In this document: piece after piece, positions 11,167 through 23,400 of the stretch
How positions within the stretch are numbered: the first letter of the stretch is position 1
How the letters are laid out: each line of letters starts with the position of its first letter
From: Acrasis kona
Lineage: Eukaryota; Heterolobosea; Eutetramitea; Acrasida; Acrasidae
Reading direction: 5' to 3'
DNA length: 64,000 nucleotides
Assembly: GCA_026419775.2 (NCBI GenBank)
Contig: JAOPGA020001102.1
Location: forward strand, 100,852-164,851
The notes under the pieces: model-generated
Databases searched by the model: none
Told to the model about the DNA's origin: nothing
The model's input: the letters and a program-made list of their open reading frames with translations, nothing else
Program-made: the position numbers and the translations under genes

Positions 11167-12069
11167 TTAAATATTTATTGACCCTTTTAAAACAGTTTTG
11201 GCATAACCAGACATCAAAATACGGTTTTCACTCAAAGTTAAGTACAGTACACCTGTTCTATCACTTGCTTGGTAGGCAACTAAATCCTTTTTGTTTAGCA
11301 TGTTAGAATAATAAACACCTTGAACAGTATGACCAGATCCATTTACAGGATCTTCTGCAATTCCATTCCATGGCGAAAAGTATCTTGAACAAAAATCATA
11401 CCTTTGGTCATGATGGTGTGGGGCATCAGCGGTGGTCAGGATAATTCCCCTCACATGCAAATTTACATCGTTGCACTCAAAATCTATATTCATTAAATCT
11501 TTGTTGGCCTTTGCGCGTATTACACTTTGGTAGTTATCAACCTCTACTAAAAGTTTTTTGGTCACCCTGCAAAGTGCAACATTTTTTACACATGCACGGT
11601 CACCTACAGATAGAACAGACATTAGCCTGTCCAAAGTGTTTGTTGACAGAGTGATCTTTTTGGGTTCACCGAGAGGGAAATCCATGGTGAGCCTACCATC
11701 GCTGCTTTTGGTTACACCAAGCCTACCTGACTTGGTGTCAAATTTAATTTCTTGTATGTTATTTGATTTGGGCAGTAAACTAGATAAGTATCCTTCGTTA
11801 ATTAAAATATGTGCTGATGCGAGAGTGGCATGTCCACAAAGCGCAACCTCCACAGTTGGTGTGAACCACCTCAAATTGAGAATAACTTCTGATTCTTTAG
11901 ACAATTCAGACGTGGTTATAAACGCTGTTTCTGATAAATTCATCTCCCTTGCAATCAACTTCATTTTTTCTTCATCAATACTTTCTTTTAATAAACAAAC
12001 TGCCGCAGGATTGCCATTAAACGCCACTTTTGTAAATGCGTCTGCAATAAAGATTTCGGTGCACACCAT
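11167..12069 (-). CDS. PhzF-family isomerase (PBLD/MAWBP-like)
   Basis: An intact, intronless 300-residue protein of the size usual for the PhzF family. It starts EIFIADAFTKVAFNGNPAAV, with the family N-terminal D-A-F...G-N-P-A-A-V, and carries the conserved Glu of LSETAFI, the LRWFTPTVEVALCGHATL block, and a C-terminal half repeating the fold with SRYFSPWNGIAEDPVNGSGH. The conserved Glu in LSETAF acts as general base in bacterial PhzF; the eukaryotic members (human PBLD) have no settled substrate. No signal peptide, so probably cytosolic. Gene order tells nothing about its pathway. Confidence 0.93.
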   Translation of the reverse strand: MVCTEIFIADAFTKVAFNGNPAAVCLLKESIDEEKMKLIAREMNLSETAFITTSELSKESEVILNLRWFTPTVEVALCGHATLASAHILINEGYLSSLLPKSNNIQEIKFDTKSGRLGVTKSSDGRLTMDFPLGEPKKITLSTNTLDRLMSVLSVGDRACVKNVALCRVTKKLLVEVDNYQSVIRAKANKDLMNIDFECNDVNLHVRGIILTTADAPHHHDQRYDFCSRYFSPWNGIAEDPVNGSGHTVQGVYYSNMLNKKDLVAYQASDRTGVLYLTLSENRILMSGYAKTVLKGSINI

Positions 12070-12161
12070 GATTGTTGGCTGGACAACTAAGAATTGGTAT
12101 TACAAAGCTTGGTAGTGAACATCAGGATAATTAAATTCAAAATTTCGATAAACACTTAGAT

Positions 12162-12979
12162 TTATTCATTTGTCTCGGTATTATCTTCGTTGTCTTCTTC
12201 TTCATCTTCCACTTTGTCTTCTGCGTTGTTGGGTGGCAGTGGGAAGTACAAAGGCATAAGTTCATTATATGTGTCGACCTCCTTTTTAAGGAAAGTAACA
12301 AAAATGATGCGATCAATCTTTGTGTGGTTATCGTTTGTCTCCATCCATTTTCTTACAGTATCAAGAGCAACATGTGCTGCATTTTTTAGAGGGTATCCTT
12401 AATTGTTTAGTCAATCCCCAACTTATTCACTTACCAAAAATACCTGTTGAGATGCAGCAAAATACTACAGATTTGAGGTTATTTTCTAACATTAGGTTTA
12501 AGCAACTTTCATAACAGCTGCGAAGCAAGTCCGGTTTCTCTCCGACAGGTCCCACAGTGTGAAGAACGTGCTTGGCTGGAAGCAGATAACCTTTTGTTAT
12601 TTTTGTGCTACCCGTGTCACAACCTTTCAGGGTGGCACATTCTTTTTGTAGATCCTTTCCTGCTGCTCTGTGAATAGCGCCATCGATTCCACCACCACCC
12701 ATTAGAGTTTCGTTTGCAGCATTAACAATAGCATCGACTTCTATTGCTGTACTGTCCCCCGACCAAAGAGATAGTTTTTTATTGAAATCTCCATTATAAG
12801 TATATTTTTGTTGTTTCTCGTCATCTAAACAATTTTATTTCCTTCATGCCAAATGAGTTCTTACTGTTCAAGTTATGGGCCTTTGCATACTCTTCGTACA
12901 ATTCTACTTGGTCCAGGGTGGTGAAATTGTTTTTACATCTATACAAGGCCCTTTTGTTCTTCAACTCTTGATCAACCAT
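12162..12979 (-). CDS. Macro-domain ADP-ribosyl hydrolase (MACROD-like)
   Basis: Three exons, introns of about 38-40 nt (near 12390-12427 and 12826-12865). The joined product has a short N-terminal helix region, then LSLWSGDSTAIEVDAIVNAA, the binding loop NAANETLMGGGGIDGAIHRA, AGKDLQKECATLKGCDTGST, AKHVLHTVGP, the second loop CISTGIFGYPLKNAAHVALD, and an acidic C-terminal tail of Glu/Asp. This is the MacroD class, which removes ADP-ribose from acidic residues and hydrolyses O-acetyl-ADP-ribose. The Asn/Asp-bearing loops are intact. The start at 12979 is the first ATG; the frame stays open upstream without one. Confidence 0.92.
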
Positions 12980-13056
12980 TTTGTTCTCTATTGTAAGACG
13001 TTTCAACGCTTAAACAGTAACAACCACCCACAGATACGAGTCAGTACAAAAATTGT

Positions 13057-14044
13057 TTATTTAATAACGAATACAGCCACAAAGATGATGAACACAATCA
13101 AGACGAAAAACATTTTCAAAACCAATCCTTGATTTCCTTGTATGTTTCTCCAATATTTCATTAGTTGGTTCTGTCCTAAATCTACATTTTCTCTTGCCTG
13201 CATTACATTAGAATCTATTCGGTTCATTAACTCTCCCTGCTGCTTGATCATGACAGCGAGGTGGCCCATCATGCTTCCCAAATTTGAAATGTCTTGTTCT
13301 ATTTGTAAGACCTCATCTGTTCTCTTCTGAATCATTCGATCATTGACGTCAGTCAACCTGTTGGGAGCATATTCTAAAAGCTGAGCTCCGTTGTTTGGTT
13401 GGTTTTGCTCTTCCAAGTGCGACATGTTGATTACAGTATTTTGTGGAGTCATTGGGGAGGGCGGAGGTTTTATGACAGCCCTGGTTGATTGAGGTTTGGA
13501 ATCATACGCAAATTTGCTTTGCCTACTCCTCTCTGTCTCTTTTTGTTTTGTGCGCGTTATCAGAACTTTTTGGAATTCTTGTGTGGCATATAATAGTCTG
13601 GAATTTAGCCCCGTGAGTATATGACTTGTATGTTGCGTTGATTGTTCTGTTTTCTGGTATACATTGTTTTTTTGTTGTTCAATTAGACCAGACAGGCTGT
13701 TCAATGTGTGCCCGTGAGTCGCAAGTTGCTCTTTGACCATAAGTGTTAAATGTTGTATGTGGTCACTATTATCATTGAATGGGGTTCTTTTCTTAACCAC
13801 TGAAAAGTTAGTTTAATGTAAGGAAGGAATTCTCACGTTTGGTCAGTTTTTGGAGTATGTCTGCTGTATTTTGAAGACCTTGTGAAACTTGCGAAGCCTC
13901 CGAATAAAATTTTTTACTAGCCTCCTTGCTGTTGGCTGCTACAATTGGTTGCCTCTTCTTCACCGCACCTCCATCGAAGCTCTTCTTTTGAACTTTATTT
14001 TGTATCAGGCTGTTAAATTCATCTGTCCTATCTAAAAAAGCCAT
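13057..14044 (-). CDS. STX5: Syntaxin-5 / Sed5, Golgi Qa-SNARE
   Basis: Two exons; one 37-nt intron at 13802-13838 joins KLTK to LVKKRTPFND, the joint that is conserved in syntaxin-5 (KLAxLxKxKTPFND). In order: N-terminal DRTDEFNS motif used for Sly1 binding, an Habc helical bundle, the QEFQKVLITRTK segment, a SNARE helix around IEQDISNLGSMMGHLAVMI with the zero-layer Gln, and a C-terminal hydrophobic anchor (MFFVLIVFIIFVAVFVI). It would drive ER-Golgi and intra-Golgi fusion. The length, about 317 residues, is normal. Confidence 0.93.
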
Positions 14045-14551
14045 CGTATAAAATTCTTTGTGTTTTGAATGTTAGACGTGTCCCGTCCCGATTAGTATAT
14101 CTAGTTTTATTAATACACTTACAAAAACAAGTACACGCTTTTCAAATTTCAATGAACGTTGGAACGAAGGGGACTTGAAATAAAAGACACGATAAGCTGT
14201 CTTGAATACATTGAAGTGAGTAGAGATGAGAAGCAAAACAATGTACAAGACGTACGATTGATATCACAAATGTCGTGATACCATTATCGCATTCTAACTC
14301 CATTTTGAAACCAATTAAAAAGTTGTAGAATTTTTTATTTTGGATTACTAACTCCACCGACCCACCATTCGATCATCTTGTAGTTGCATAAGTAATATAA
14401 AAGGTTCTTGATCAATTATTGTCACTTCACAATGACAATTATTTATATTCCATATCTTTGTTGTATAATCTTCCACTTGCTAACTCACCGTCTTACTTTT
14501 CATGAAATTACTGATCGCATCAAACATCTTGTCCGACCAGGTTACAAAACA
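14045..14551. other. Divergent intergenic region
   Basis: About 500 bp between the syntaxin-5 start (leftward) and the release factor start (rightward). It must hold both promoters. The release-factor frame stays open upstream to 14408 and has an earlier ATG at 14432, so part may be coding. A 71-residue leftward frame at 14142-14357 has no recognisable feature. Confidence 0.5.
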
Positions 14552-15820
14552 ATGCTAATTAAATTCACACAACAATGCCTTCTGAGGAACAACCTTATCC
14601 ACAGACCACTGTTCACAAAATCATTGTTTCATACAAATACTTTGGCCTTTTTTAAAGTTGATGCATTAATCGAAAAGCATGTTTCGAAATTGAATGAGCG
14701 TCGAGAGAAAATACAGCAAGAATTGTTCAGTGGGTCAGGGAGCAAAGAGTCATCTGAAGAGTTCAAGTGGTTGTCACAGCTTCAACAATCATGGGATCAA
14801 TATGAAAATAAGAAGAGGGTCAGACAAGGCTACCAAAACTCAATCCAAGATCCTAACGAAGATCCAGAAATGAAGCAATTTGCAAAAGAGGAGTTGGAAG
14901 CATTTAACAAATCGGGTGAGTTGGAAGAGTCAGAAGATGATATAATGAATCTATTGGTGGAAAGAGAGTTGGAAAGCAGAACAGACAAAGACACCGCCAA
15001 CGTCACTAACATATTACTCGAAGTCAGACCCGGTGTAGGTGGTGACGAGGCGTCATACTGGGCCATGGAAGTCTTTGAAATGTATCAGTTATACTGCAAA
15101 AGTAAGGATTGGGGGTGGCAAACTTTGTATTTGAACAAGACCATGGGTCATGGTCTAAAAGAAGGTATCGCATCAGTCAGCGGATCCAAAGATAATAATC
15201 CCTTCACACACCTTATTTACGAATCAGGCGTCCATCGTGTTCAAAGAGTGCCAGAGAATAGCGATAAAGTACACACTAGTGCATGTAGCGTTGTCGTACT
15301 TCCAGAATATCAAGATGTAGATGTCAAAATCAACAACAATGACATCCGTGTGGACACGTACCGTGCTAGTGGTGCAGGTGGACAATCAGTCAACAAAACA
15401 GATTCGGCCGTCCGAATCACTCACATGCCGACAGGAATAGTCGTTTCTATTTCTGATGAGAGATCTCAAATTCAAAACAGAGCACGTGCTATGGAAGTGC
15501 TCAAATCAAGACTGCACGACATGGACAAAAAGAAGAAATCAGAAGAAGTCAAGGGACAAAGAGATACACAAATAGGTGGAGGAGATCGGTCCGATAAAAT
15601 CAGGACATATAACTTTCCTCAACATCGAGTCACGGATCATCGATCGGGCGTCACTTTGAATAATATCGATTCTGTGATGGGTGGTGAAGGCCTTGATGAG
15701 TTTATAGATGCCATGGTCGATTTGCAGCACAAGTATGCCTACGAGAGACTGGTAAGTAACATTGAGAAGGAGAACAACCCAGAAAAAACCACAAATAAAA
15801 AGTCAAAAAAGTCATTGTAA
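14552..15820 (+). CDS. Mitochondrial class I peptide chain release factor (RF1 type) with shortened codon-recognition loop
   Basis: The protein has an N-terminal coil domain, the [20 protein letters not shown] core, [20 protein letters not shown], the catalytic tripeptide in [20 protein letters not shown], and the family C-terminus [20 protein letters not shown]. The GGQ reaches the peptidyl-transferase centre, so hydrolysis should be intact. The loop that reads the stop codon is PxT plus a fixed spacer in RF1 (PAT...RIHTS in E. coli). Here it is [10 protein letters not shown], two residues shorter and without the Thr. The start at 14552 gives [20 protein letters not shown], a good mitochondrial presequence; an ATG at 14432 would add a hydrophobic lead. 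There are no introns. The stop is 3 bp before the next gene. Confidence 0.9.
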   Translation: MLIKFTQQCLLRNNLIHRPLFTKSLFHTNTLAFFKVDALIEKHVSKLNERREKIQQELFSGSGSKESSEEFKWLSQLQQSWDQYENKKRVRQGYQNSIQDPNEDPEMKQFAKEELEAFNKSGELEESEDDIMNLLVERELESRTDKDTANVTNILLEVRPGVGGDEASYWAMEVFEMYQLYCKSKDWGWQTLYLNKTMGHGLKEGIASVSGSKDNNPFTHLIYESGVHRVQRVPENSDKVHTSACSVVVLPEYQDVDVKINNNDIRVDTYRASGAGGQSVNKTDSAVRITHMPTGIVVSISDERSQIQNRARAMEVLKSRLHDMDKKKKSEEVKGQRDTQIGGGDRSDKIRTYNFPQHRVTDHRSGVTLNNIDSVMGGEGLDEFIDAMVDLQHKYAYERLVSNIEKENNPEKTTNKKSKKSL

Positions 15821-15823
15821 ACC

Positions 15824-16944
15824 ATGTTCAATTTTTTCACCACACGACTTGTTGTTCAAACAGCACACTCATGTGCGTTATCGAAAAATTCTATTAGATA
15901 TTATGCCCGTATTGTTGCTCAGAAAAAAGTAGAAGCTGTGCAACAACATAAACCATGGAAGGCAAAAAAAATGTGCGTCTGGTCGTCTTACTTTAACTCA
16001 CTCGAAAACAGATCAGAAAACGAAAGACAAAAAGCAATACAAGCTATAGAGTCCGTAGAACCAGCCACAATGTCGCCTACTGATTTGGATAGTGATGGCA
16101 CTCAGAGATTATCAAAGTATTTGGCAAGATTAGGTTTATGTTCAAGGAGACAAGCAGTTGAGATGATAAAAAAAGGACGCATTAAAGTTAATGGTTCAAT
16201 AACTACAGAGCGTGAAACAGGGATAAAAATATCACCAGGTGATAAAGTTTATGTTGATGATCGGATGGTAAGACAACAATCAAGATTACCAATTAACGCA
16301 CATAGGTCACAAATTCCTTGACAAGAGAATCTGCAAGTCAAGTTCTGCTCTACGCATTTAACAAGCCAAGAGAAATGCTAAGTGACCGTGTAGATTCAAA
16401 TAAATACAAAAATAGAGTTACCATACAAGATGAACTGAACAAGCATGGTCTTGGACACTTGATGGTAATAGGCCGTCTTGATTTTATGAGCGAAGGATTA
16501 GTGCTACTAACCAATGATGGAGCGTTAAAGAGATACATGGAGCTACCTTCCTCAGAACTAGAGAGACAATATCTGGTCAAAATACATGGAAGGGTTACAG
16601 AAAAGCACTTGGATAAATTCAAGCAGGGAACTAACATTGAAGGCAAAAGGTACGGAAAGTGTGTGGCCACCATTCATCGTGAATGCAGTCATTTCACATG
16701 GCTTCGGGTCAGTCTCTACGAGGGCAAGAATAGAGAAATTAGAAAGATTTTCCAACAATTTAACATGGTCGTGACACGGCTGAAACGCATCAAGTACGGT
16801 CCCTACGAGTTGAGGAACACACAAAAGAAACAAATGAGACAAGTCGAATGTACAAAAGAATTAAGAAGATTTTGCTACAAGCCGTTTGAGAAGAATTCAT
16901 CGACGGAATTTTATGAGGATGATGAATATTTTGAGGATCAATAA
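15824..16944 (+). CDS. RsuA/RluB-family pseudouridine synthase, probably mitochondrial
   Basis: One 38-nt intron (16268-16305) joins DDRMV to TNSLTRESAS, removing what looks like a frame break. The product has an Arg/Phe-rich presequence, an S4 RNA-binding domain (RLSKYLARLGLCSRRQAVEM, then GRIKVNG), and the synthase domain: LYAFNKPREML, GRLDFMSEGLVLLTNDGALK (the catalytic Asp lies in G-R-L-D), LERQYLVKIHG and EGKNREIRKIFQQFNMVV. Family enzymes modify uridines in the small or large rRNA. About 360 residues. It starts 3 bp after the RF1 gene on the same strand, so the two mitochondrial-translation genes may share one transcript. Confidence 0.9.
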
Positions 16945-17077
16945 AAGCTCTTGGTACTTTTAGAACTAACTCTTATCTTGGTGAAAATATTTAATAGTTG
17001 GGTTGACTAAACTAAAATCGGACCAATAAACAACTACATACAAACACTGTTGTCGACGTCGTTCATAGCGGTCCATC

Positions 17078-18504
<1,427 letters not shown>

Positions 18505-18694
18505 ATAATTAATAGTAGTTCATGAATAAAAAATTGTTGTATGATAATTGTTGTTTCCTTTTTTTCTTGGACAGTGTTTTGATAAAGGATTTTATTGGTG
18601 TGCATGAATCCTCTCTGTTTGTGGCTGACTGGTTGTGATGTGCTTTTTGTCTATATTTTTTGTTACAAAATTCGTCGATTAAACAAACCGCAAA

Positions 18695-20351
18695 ATGAAC
18701 TCGGCACGGCTTGTGAGCGGGCTGGATCTAAAGCGTATACAAAATATTCAAAATGACGACGATATGGATCGCTTTGATAATGGGGCGCAGAGTTGGAGGG
18801 ACAGGGTTATTATGACCAACGTTGAGGGGAGTACAGGAGAAGTAGTTATAGAGGAGTACTTGTCAGAGGACAGATTGGTAAGACTTGTTATGATCCTGTC
18901 GCTCATTATTGAAGAGAGTGGCTTCTGGACAGGATGACATCGCGGAGGTAAAGTACTTGGAGTTGATCGTGAACACTACCGAAAACTCGCTGGGGGATTT
19001 GGGTTTTAAAATGCCCAAACTATCGCAGCTAAAGCTAAATGACTCTACAATAACTTCAATAAGGTAGGCAAGCTATATCATTGTTATGCATCAACGTTGT
19101 TAAGAGATTTGGGTACATCTTTAGCTAGCGTGTCTGTATTGTGGCTGTCTCGGTGCGGACTTACTGAAGTAGAGGGGATACAGATATCATTCAGCGGATT
19201 GACGGAGCTATATTTATCATTTAACGATTTAAGAGACTTGAGCCCCGTAGGAGATTTAACAAAGTTACAAATACTGGACCTAGAGGGGTATTTCTTTTCT
19301 TTTTTGATGATCTTAACTATTGAAGAAATTCTATAGATAGCTTGGAACAGCTTGATTACTTGGGTGCATGCACAGATCTTACAAGCCTGACTCTGGAGGG
19401 AAACCCTATTTGTAAATTAGAAGAGTATAACGACTACATTATTGACGCAATACCGCAGCTGAAATATTTGGACGATATGCCTTTGGCGAAAGCTTCAGCA
19501 CGACGACCAAGTAATACAGATGATAAAGAAATGAACATGCTACACAGCGCTATCAAATATACTAGGGTCAGCGAGATTGATGAGTCTTTGCACGAGTCGC
19601 CGATTATTATAGCCTCTACACCTCGCCCGTCCACTAGTCACGAAATGAGAAGCTCATCCTCGCTAGGAAGAAGGCCAATGAGTCGGTCCGGATCAAACGA
19701 CAGGCCTGGCTCTTCTTTATCTAGACCTGGAACAGGTTTCATGAGACCAGGATCTTCGCTGAGCAGACCTGGTACTGCCGGATCTAGGCCAGGTACAGCT
19801 AGGGGTGCGTCAAATAGACCAGGCACTGCAATGGGAAGAGAAGATGTTGTGGAGGACTCTAGCAGTGAGCTTACATTCGGTTCGAAGGCTGTATTTTGTG
19901 GTAATGCTGTCGCTACTCTTAGAAAGCGAAAGAAGGAGAAGGACCAAAAAAGCATTGAGGCGGCCGCTCGGCAAGATGACATTAAAATAAATACAATGTC
20001 CACAACAGAACTGAACATACAAAATAGTGTTAAAGATGACCACGATGAAATATTTGAGGCACTTATTGCTGATAAATATACAAGGGAGCTAAAAGAGGAT
20101 AACACAAGATTATGAAAGTGGTTGATGATTTTGACAATTTTATAGATGATGATGATTATGATATGTATAGTAAGAATAATTCTGTCGGGCGTGTTTCTAC
20201 TCCACCGGGTATACCGAAGAATTCTGACTCTAGATTCTCCAACCTTTTATCACAATCCCCACCTCAGTCACCTACGTCATCAAAAAGCATTCTTGTTGGT
20301 AGAATTAGGCCCGGTCAAAGAAAGATAATGAAACAAGACGAACAAAATTAA
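18695..20351 (+). CDS. LRRC56: LRRC56/ODA8-like leucine-rich repeat protein (outer dynein arm transport)
   Basis: Three introns (18882-18936, 19063-19103 and 19290-19327) give a continuous LRR region: LELIVNTTENSLGDLGFKMP, LSQLKLNDSTITSIRDLGTS, VLWLSRCGLTEVEGI, LTELYLSFNDLRDLSPVGDL, LEGNSIDSLEQLDYLG, LTLEGNPICKLEEYNDYI. The block from NSLGDLG through RDLGTSL to the DLSP repeat follows LRRC56/ODA8 closely. Known members help assemble and deliver outer dynein arms by intraflagellar transport. The C-terminal half is disordered, with six or more Arg-Pro-Gly-(Ser/Thr) motifs between 19700 and 19840. The last 80 residues (20112-20351) are in another frame; one missing base near 20113 would join them, so the end is provisional. 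Confidence 0.8.
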
Positions 20352-20433
20352 ATGTAAAATTGTTATGTACTTCTTGTTTTGTCTTGTTTTTTAAAAGTTT
20401 TGTAACTAAAGGTTGACCCAATATTTGTGAAAT

Positions 20434-23400
20434 ATGCTGCGGTATTCACTGACAAAGCAGCGAGTCGCATGCACTAACGTAGCTTCTAGGAGCTATCGTC
20501 GTTTGGATATAAAAGGAGGAGACAAGAATAAAAACGGTCCCTCTAGATTTAATAAAGCAGGATCATCCGATGCCGGTCAATCACCCGACAATAAAGACAA
20601 TCAACGAGAGGAACAACTCTTAACGCCAGAGCAATTAGGGAAAAGAGAGAGGAAAAAATTTTTGAGAAGAAACGGCATTGATGTTGTTTTGTCAGGAAAG
20701 GAGGGTTATACTCCACAAGACCTTTTTGTACAAGGAAGAGATTTATATAAAAACGTATCCACTCCAGATGGATTCATCCAAAAGTTGGTACAACCCCGCG
20801 ATGATGCAATCGACCAACCATTCAAAAACATTCGTCAAGAATTCAAGTTAGCTAAAAATTATTATCCGACCCATCAAGTACACCCTTCTCCCATCGATGA
20901 TCACATTCATTATCTCGAATCAGACAATCCCAGAGATCCTCTCCTCAAAACCATCATAAAGGCCAAAAACATTAGAGAGAGCATTCCTTACCAATACACC
21001 ATCAAGTTTGACGAGAATGGTCCGGTACAAGGAAACCCATTAGCAGATCGCGTTCAACAAAACCATCAAAAATCACTCAACATGACTCCCATACAAATGA
21101 AGAGATTGTTACAAGCCAGAGAGAACAAGAAGAGAACATTAAATGCCATCAAAGAAACCATCAAACAAAGAGCGTCTGATCTAATGAACGAAGAACAACC
21201 TGATGCCGATTTGGTCCAAGAAGAGTTGAGAGAATTAAGAGTATCATTGATGGCCGAAAAGGCATTCGGTAAGATCGTCGACGAAGAAGATCCCGAAGTG
21301 ACCGAATTGCTCGACACGGTCAATGATGAATTTGCATCCGATGATGAAACTGATTATGATTCGGATTCGAATTACGGCGAAGACACTGAAGCAGTAGCTG
21401 GTTTAGAAGGAGCGGTGAGTTTTTTGGAGTTCTTCGAGAAGAAGGATTTGGAACAAGGTACCGCCAGAATGCAACACGCTGCTTCTTACATGGACACGTT
21501 GGAGTGGGAAGGAATGGACGAAGTCATTGCACAAGTAGCCACCGATCCAGAATCAGAAGTGGTGCACGCTCAATTCGGAGAAAAGTTGATCCATGCATCC
21601 AACATGGATAATGGACAATTGGACCTGTTGGACAAGATGAAGGATTTCACCACCATGATGCAACTACACACACAAAAGATTATGGACGAGTCCGATCTCA
21701 CCAACGACCAAGCAACAGCGCTCGTCAAATTGATGCCCATCTTGTTCAAGAAATATACCGATCAAGGACGATATCCCATCCAAAGATATTTAATGTTCGA
21801 TCAGATCGCACAGGGCAATGCCGAATACGAAAGCGACTTTATGAAGGTTTTATCGGATGATTCCGAAAGAGGTTTCAGCATCGATCCAGCCGATCATTAC
21901 AATCCGAGCGCATTCGACATGCTCAAAAATCTTCGTTTGCTGGAATTAAGAAATAATGGAAAATTAACGCCGGAGCTCATCAGTGCCTATCGCCAACCAA
22001 AAGGACTCGAACACATTATAGCGAGCACATTAAATCAAACCAGAATCCATCGCGACATTGAATCGATCCGATCCGACATTACTCTCGAAGGAAACATGAA
22101 CAAGGAAACGGAACACGATCTTGGATTCTTGGAAGATTACTTCCCCAGAGCGTCGCTTAATTTCGACGATTTGATGAAGAATGTAAACGACGAACATTCC
22201 AAACATCCCATCTATGACACCGAACATCAAGATTTATTAGAAGAAGATTTGATTCGTTACAATAATCAAAGCGAAACACCTCTCGAAAAAGAACACGACG
22301 TTAAACAAGAAGTATTCGATGAAAATGCAATAAACGAAGCACAGGGAGTGCCAATGGCCGAAGGAATCGAACTTCGTGAATTGATGGATCAATACAAATT
22401 GGCAGATCTTTTGAAAATAAGCGAAGCTAATGATCAAGAAGATGAAGATGGTCAAAACGATCCTAGAGCAAATCCCCTCGCATCCAAATTGGGAATCACA
22501 ACCGATCATGCAAAAGCCAAAAAAGAAGAATTGGACACGTTTAAATTACCATTAGCCGATGCACAAGATGCAGATTTGGCTAATGCTGGTTCGACGGCTT
22601 CTAATTTATTATCAGACATTAAATTAGATATTCTGAAACAAGACGAACAAACCAGAGATTTGAACCCATCCAGCGAAATCAATGATCCGAAAATTAAGAA
22701 TTCTGCATTGTTTGCATCCATCAAGAAGAGTATTTTGAACAAGGAACCCATCAAACCGATCGCACCACAACCAATTACAGATTCAATCCAATCAACATTC
22801 GATTCGATTTCTACATCTTCACAACAACCACCTCAAGAAGAAGAAGAAGAAGAATCCGAAGAAGAATCCGGTCTTTCTGAAATTGACGATTCCTATTTGA
22901 ATCAATACCTCACCAATCAAATCGATCCGTTCGATACTTATCTGCCACAAGAACTCTTGATGGATGATTACCTATCGCCAGATGCCCACGACCAATTCCT
23001 CGAACTACACCAACAAGTAGGAGTTCATCGCGACGCCGGCAAAATAGCAGCATCCAATCTCAAGCGATACGAACAAGAAGAAACGATAGTGAAACGATCG
23101 TTAGCGCTGACCAAACAATCGCTTAACAGCGAACACAACACTGGAATTCTCATGGATGCATTCAACGAGCGAGTCGATCGTCAATACGAACACATTGACA
23201 TTACCGATTCGCTGAGCACGGTTCAATCCTTTTTGAAACAAGGATCGTTATCCGATGCGCTCGAATCCGAAATCTCTCAAAAGAGTCCAGAACTAATCGA
23301 TCGATTCGAGCCGTTCCAAAGAACAACTTTGAATCAAATATTGGCACCTGGTGCAGGAATGAACGGACAAGAAGAAATCAAAATCATTGATGATGGCGAC

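Noticed and set aside
14142-14357. 71-codon minus-strand frame between syntaxin-5 and RF1
   Set aside because: No domain, no splice partner; sits in a divergent promoter region.
16268-16321. Apparent frameshift between two pseudouridine synthase frames
   Set aside because: A 38-nt GTAAG...TAG intron joins the frames exactly and gives conserved sequence.
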